From positions 1-64,000 of the forward strand of contig CAVOFV010000006.1 in the NCBI GenBank assembly GCA_963695085.1: a DNA stretch of 64,000 bases, in the 5' to 3' direction. Below are positions 60,708-64,000 of the stretch, one piece after another; positions within the stretch are counted from its first letter, which is position 1; each line of letters opens with the position of its first letter. Under the pieces are notes generated by a model, which did not search any database, was not told the origin of the DNA, and saw nothing but the letters and a program-made list of their open reading frames with translations. The translations under genes were made by a program, and so were the position numbers. The DNA comes from SG8-30 sp963695085. GTDB taxonomy: Bacteria; Pseudomonadota; Gammaproteobacteria; Steroidobacterales; Steroidobacteraceae.

Positions 60708-61421
60708 TCAGCGCTGCGCGCTGCGGAACAGCACCCGGCCGCCGGAGGCGCGCGCGACGGTCTCGAGCGCGCGCTCGTGGGCTGCGGCTTCCCCGGCGGT
60801 CGGACGGATCACCGGAATGTGCACGCCGCCACGTTCGGCGCGGCCGTTCGGCGCGCCGTTCCCGCCGGGTCGCGGCGCATCATGCTCCAGCGACAATGCG
60901 GCCTGCCCCCCCGTCATCGCCAGGTAGACCTTCAGCAGGAGGTTGGCGTCGAGCAGCGCACCGTGCTGTTCGCGCTCCGAATTGTCCACGCCGTAGCGAC
61001 GGCACAGCGCATCGAGACTGTTGCGCTGCCCGGGGTGCATCTGGCGCGCGAGCGCCAGCGTGTCGAGCACCGTGCAGCGCTCGTCCATCCGCAGCTCGTT
61101 GCCATCGAGGCGCGCGAACTCCGCGTTCAGGAAGCCGATGTCGAAGCCGGCGTTGTGGATGACCAGTTCGGCGCCGGCCAGGAACTCGAGCAGCTCTGCG
61201 GCGATCTCGGCGAAGCGCCGCTGCCTGGCGAGGAACTCGTTGCTGATGCCGTGCACGGCCAGCGCTTCCGGGTCCACCTCGCGGTCGGGACACAGGAAGG
61301 CATGGAAGGTGCGTCCGGTCGGCCGACGGTCATCGAGTTCGACGCAGCCGATCTCGATGATGCGGTGGCCCTGGGCGACTTCCAGGCCGGTCGATTCGGT
61401 GTCCAGGACGATTTGGCGCAT
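60708..61421 (-). CDS. dnaQ: DNA polymerase III epsilon subunit (3'-5' exonuclease)
   Basis: A 237-residue proofreading exonuclease: ExoI motif IVLDTESTGL (Asp7, Glu9), ExoII HNAGFDIGFLNAEF, ExoIII HGALLDANLL. Known: subunit of the replicative polymerase core. ATG 61421 is chosen by alignment; an upstream in-frame ATG adds unrelated residues. It lies 34 bases after rnhA. Confidence 0.95.
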   Translation of the reverse strand: MRQIVLDTESTGLEVAQGHRIIEIGCVELDDRRPTGRTFHAFLCPDREVDPEALAVHGISNEFLARQRRFAEIAAELLEFLAGAELVIHNAGFDIGFLNAEFARLDGNELRMDERCTVLDTLALARQMHPGQRNSLDALCRRYGVDNSEREQHGALLDANLLLKVYLAMTGGQAALSLEHDAPRPGGNGAPNGRAERGGVHIPVIRPTAGEAAAHERALETVARASGGRVLFRSAQR

Positions 61422-61455
61422 AACTACGGCTAGTGTAACGGATCGCGGTTGGCGG

Positions 61456-61890
61456 CTAGGCGCTTTCCTGCATCCCTTGCCGCGCCAGCGCATCCGCGCG
61501 CTCGTTCTCCGGATGACCCGTATGGCCGCGCACCCAGTGCCACTCGACGTCGTGGCGGCTGGCGATCTCGGCGAGTTGCTGCCAAAGGTCCTGGTTCTTG
61601 ACCGGCTTGCGCCCGGACGTCTTCCAGCCGCGCGCCACCCACAGCGGCAGCCACTCGGTGATGCCCTGGCGCACGTACTGCGAATCGGTGTAGAGCGACA
61701 CGCGGCACCGTTTCTTCAGCGCCTCGAGCGCGCGGATCGCCGCGGTCAGTTCCATGCGGTTGTTGGTCGTGGCCGCCTCGCCGCCGCACAGCTCGCGTTC
61801 ACGGCCGCGCGCAATCATGAGCACCCCCCAGCCACCGGGCCCCGGGTTGCCGCTGCAGGCGCCATCGGTGTAGATCTCGACCTCGGTCAC
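61456..61890 (-). CDS. rnhA: Ribonuclease HI
   Basis: A 144-residue enzyme removing RNA from RNA-DNA hybrids. All four catalytic acids are present: Asp9 (IYTDGACSGNPGPGGWG), Glu47 (NNRMELTAAI), Asp69 (YTDSQYVRQGI) and Asp133 (NERADALA), with His123. The GTG start overlaps the yafS stop (GTGA). Confidence 0.96.
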   Translation of the reverse strand: MTEVEIYTDGACSGNPGPGGWGVLMIARGRERELCGGEAATTNNRMELTAAIRALEALKKRCRVSLYTDSQYVRQGITEWLPLWVARGWKTSGRKPVKNQDLWQQLAEIASRHDVEWHWVRGHTGHPENERADALARQGMQESA

Positions 61891-62615
61891 GTGCCCACCC
61901 GGCTGGTCGGCTCGGCGAGACCGCCGAGCACGGCCGGCGCCCGGCGGAACTGCAGCCGCATCGGCGTCAGCGAGCGCACGTGCTTGATCGCCATCAGCAG
62001 GTACGCTCCAGACAGGCGCGGCCACAAGGTGCGCCCCAGCCGCTCCAGCGATGCCGAACCGCGGCTGGCCTGCAGGCGTGCGATCGGCAGCGTGTACAGG
62101 AAGCGGCGCGCGGGGCCGGCCTCGAAGCCGAGCAGCTGCAGCCAGTCGGCGAGCCGCCGCTCCGACATCAGGCGGCCGAGGCCCGGCGGAAACCCGCTGC
62201 CGGACAGCCGGTGGCGCAGTGCCCAGCCACCGAGCGGCTCGAAGCCCAGGATCACCAGCCGCCCCTCGGCGACCAGCACACGGTAGGCCTCGCGCAGCAT
62301 TTCGTGCGGGTGGTCCTCGAATTCCAGCGTGTGCGGCAGCAGCAGCGCGTCGATGCTGTCGGAGCGGATCGGCAGCTGCGACGGGCAGGACCGTACGCCC
62401 GCTGCCAGCGCGTCGTGCGCGCCGAGCAGCACGCGCCGCTGCGTGCGCGCCTCGCCGAGGAACAGGCCCGCGGGACCCCACGCGCCCACCTGCAGGCACT
62501 GCACGCCGAACACGCACTCGAGCGCCTCGGCGGTCGCGGCGCGCTCGTGCGCCAGCAGCGCGCGCCCGAGCGGCCCCTCGAGCCACTCCGACAGCCGTAC
62601 CCGGTCCGTTTCCAT
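61887..62615 (-). CDS. yafS: SAM-dependent methyltransferase, YafS-like
   Basis: A 242-residue protein with a class I methyltransferase fold: CLQVGAWGPAGLFLGEARTQRRVLLGAHD, LPIRSDSIDALLLPHTLEFEDHPHEMLREAYRVLVAEGRLVILGFEPLG. The GxGxG loop is altered. It stands between gloB and rnhA exactly as yafS does in E. coli; the function of that family is unknown. Start ATG 62615 is chosen by alignment. Confidence 0.85.
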   Translation of the reverse strand: METDRVRLSEWLEGPLGRALLAHERAATAEALECVFGVQCLQVGAWGPAGLFLGEARTQRRVLLGAHDALAAGVRSCPSQLPIRSDSIDALLLPHTLEFEDHPHEMLREAYRVLVAEGRLVILGFEPLGGWALRHRLSGSGFPPGLGRLMSERRLADWLQLLGFEAGPARRFLYTLPIARLQASRGSASLERLGRTLWPRLSGAYLLMAIKHVRSLTPMRLQFRRAPAVLGGLAEPTSRVGT

Positions 62616-62663
62616 GCGCGGAGGATACCCTGTCGCCGACCGGGAATCCCGGTCCCCCCAGGG

Positions 62664-62693
62664 TTGGCATTTGCAGGCCCGGCGGTCTTTAAT
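62664..62693 (+). promoter_or_regulatory. Candidate gloB promoter
   Basis: TTGGCA (62664-62669) and TTTAAT (62688-62693) are spaced 18 bases, each close to the sigma-70 consensus. They lie in the 122-base divergent gap between yafS and gloB and would give a leader of about 38 bases before the GTG at 62738. Confidence 0.45.
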
Positions 62694-62737
62694 AGCCACG
62701 CAGCCGGGACCGCCCGCACCCCGAGGACCACCACGAC

Positions 62738-63520
62738 GTGACATCGCTGGCCGTCATCGCTGTTCCCGCGTTTGCCGACAACTACCTGTGGCTGGTGCAG
62801 GGCGTCGCGGACCCGGGCTGCGCCGCGGTCGTGGATCCCGGCGATGCGGCGCCCGTGCTCGCGGCGCTGGCGGCGCACTCCTGCACACTCGGCGCCATCC
62901 TCGTCACGCATCATCACTCGGACCACACCGGCGGCGTCGCCGAACTCGTGCGGCGCACCGGCGCGCCGGTCTGGGGCCCGGCCCGCGAGCGCCTGCCGGT
63001 GCCGCACACCGCGGTGCGCGGCGGCGACCGCGTCGTGCTGGAGCGCGCGGGGCTCGCATTCGAGGTGCTGGACGTACCGGGCCACACGGCCGGCCACATC
63101 GCGTACTACGGACACGGCGCGGTATTCTGCGGCGACACGCTGTTCAGCGGCGGCTGCGGCCGGCTGTTCGAGGGCACGCCGCAGCAGATGCTCGCGTCGC
63201 TGGACCGCCTCGCGGCGCTGCCCGGCGACACGCGGGTATACTGCGCGCACGAATACACGCTGGCCAACCTGAGGTTCGCGCTTGAGGTCGATCCCGACAA
63301 CGATGCACTGCGCGCGTGGCGTGACGAGGCCGCGACACTGCGCGAGCGCGGCGCGGCCACGCTGCCTTCCAGCATCGGCCGGGAACGCGACGTGAACCCG
63401 TTCCTGCGCAGCCGCACGGACGCCGTGCGCCGGGCGGCCGAGCGGCGCGCCGGCGCTGCGCTGGATTCGCCAGCAGCCGTGTTCGCCGAGATCCGCCGCT
63501 GGAAGGACGGCTTCCGGTGA
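62738..63520 (+). CDS. gloB: Hydroxyacylglutathione hydrolase (glyoxalase II)
   Basis: A 260-residue metallo-beta-lactamase-fold enzyme: metal ligands His58, His60, Asp62 and His63 in THHHSDHTGG, then PGHTAGHIAYY, FCGDTLFSGGCGRLFEG and YCAHEYTLANLRFAL. Known: hydrolyses S-lactoylglutathione in methylglyoxal detoxification. GTG start. It overlaps mltD by 4 bases (GTGA). Confidence 0.95.
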   Translation: MTSLAVIAVPAFADNYLWLVQGVADPGCAAVVDPGDAAPVLAALAAHSCTLGAILVTHHHSDHTGGVAELVRRTGAPVWGPARERLPVPHTAVRGGDRVVLERAGLAFEVLDVPGHTAGHIAYYGHGAVFCGDTLFSGGCGRLFEGTPQQMLASLDRLAALPGDTRVYCAHEYTLANLRFALEVDPDNDALRAWRDEAATLRERGAATLPSSIGRERDVNPFLRSRTDAVRRAAERRAGAALDSPAAVFAEIRRWKDGFR

Positions 63521-64000
63521 GCGTCGCGGCGCCGGCGCGGCTGCTCGTCCTGCTGCTCGCCGCAGCCGCCGCGGGCTGCGCGCAGACGCCGAGTGAGCCG
63601 TCGTCCTCGCTGCCCGACCAGGTGATCCGCAACGTGCCGTCGCCGCGCGCGGTGACGACACCGGCACGTGCGCCGGCGCTGGAGGCGCCGCTGCACGACG
63701 AGATGCCGCCAATCCCGATCGTGTACGCGGACACCATGGACCGCATCCGCGCCGGCATGCAGCTGGCCGACGTGGACCATCCGTGGGTGCAGGTCGAGTT
63801 CGACTGGCTGGTCAGGAATGGCGATTACCTGAACCGGGTCTTCAGCCGTGCCCAGCGTTACCTGAACTACATTGCGATCGAGGTGCAGGCGCAGGGCCTG
63901 CCGATGGAACTGGCGCTGCTGCCGGTCGTGGAGAGCGCGTTCAATCCGTTCGCCTACTCGCGCAGCCATGCGGCCGGGCTCTGGCAGTTCATCCCCGGCA
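63517..64000 (+). CDS. mltD: Membrane-bound lytic murein transglycosylase D, 5' part
   Basis: The visible 161 codons start at GTG 63517, overlapping the gloB stop. They encode a lipoprotein signal (LLVLLLAAAAAGC, Cys21) and the beginning of the transglycosylase domain: FSRAQRYLNYIAIEVQAQGLPMELALLPVVESAFNPFAYS with the catalytic Glu in VVESAF. Known: cleaves peptidoglycan glycan strands at the outer membrane. The gene runs off the right edge; LysM repeats are expected beyond it. Confidence 0.92.
   Translation, partial: MSVAAPARLLVLLLAAAAAGCAQTPSEPSSSLPDQVIRNVPSPRAVTTPARAPALEAPLHDEMPPIPIVYADTMDRIRAGMQLADVDHPWVQVEFDWLVRNGDYLNRVFSRAQRYLNYIAIEVQAQGLPMELALLPVVESAFNPFAYSRSHAAGLWQFIPG

Overview
The window is high-G+C DNA from a proteobacterium, most likely a gammaproteobacterium. 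Three things point there: the order mltD-gloB-yafS-rnhA-dnaQ at the right edge (as in Escherichia coli), a ubiT/ubiU/ubiV set for oxygen-independent ubiquinone synthesis, and a nhaB antiporter. A PEP-CTERM protein at the left edge suggests an environmental, exopolysaccharide-making species. No tRNA, rRNA, CRISPR array or insertion sequence was recognised.

Layout. 0-10 kb: PEP-CTERM protein, SGNH-like hydrolase, a propeller dehydrogenase with a diheme cytochrome tail, a PepSY membrane protein, ubiT (+), then ubiV-ubiU-ipdC (-), then a TSUP permease. 10-20 kb: sugar-nucleotide genes (DegT aminotransferase, phosphomannomutase, manC, ugd), an SLC13 permease and four toxin-antitoxin pairs. 20.5-50.6 kb: a minus-strand surface-polysaccharide cluster, mostly with 1-8 bp overlaps or short gaps, so probably few transcripts. 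Read 5' to 3' it holds a GT2, two Wzi-like barrels, a six-SLBB Wza-like exporter, Wzz, an RmlD-like reductase, a C-methyltransferase, a 4,6-dehydratase, Wzx, GT2, a sugar O-methyltransferase, Wzy, asparagine synthase, GT4, HisH/HisF/WbpG, WbpB/D/E, GT4 and PglC/D/E/F. 50.7-54.1 kb: a lower-G+C segment (second flippase, two FkbM methyltransferases) with a decayed pgi 3' fragment on one side and intact pgi on the other. 54.4-59.1 kb: pgi, a fifth toxin-antitoxin pair, and a UDP-sugar epimerase and a UDP-HexNAc dehydrogenase broken by several frameshifts. 59.2-64 kb: nhaB, dnaQ, rnhA, yafS, gloB and the start of mltD.

How the genes fit together (inference from known families). PglF/E/D would make UDP-N,N'-diacetylbacillosamine and PglC would load it on undecaprenyl phosphate, so this is the likely first sugar. 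WbpA/B/E/D would make UDP-2,3-diacetamido-glucuronic acid, and WbpG with HisH/HisF would turn an acetamido group into an acetamidino group. The dehydratase, C-methyltransferase and reductase suggest one more, possibly branched, deoxy sugar. Wzx/Wzy/Wzz and Wza/Wzi would flip, polymerise and export or anchor the polymer. No WbpI-type 2-epimerase and no Wzc tyrosine kinase were found in the window.

Caution on sequence quality. At least eleven single-base frame breaks lie in otherwise well-conserved sugar genes, and all restore family-like lengths when corrected. Two apparent giant fusions (Wzi-Wza, aminotransferase-phosphomannomutase) are probably products of the same kind of error. A family of short intergenic palindromes (core GGGGTCAGACCCC) recurs through the left third of the window.
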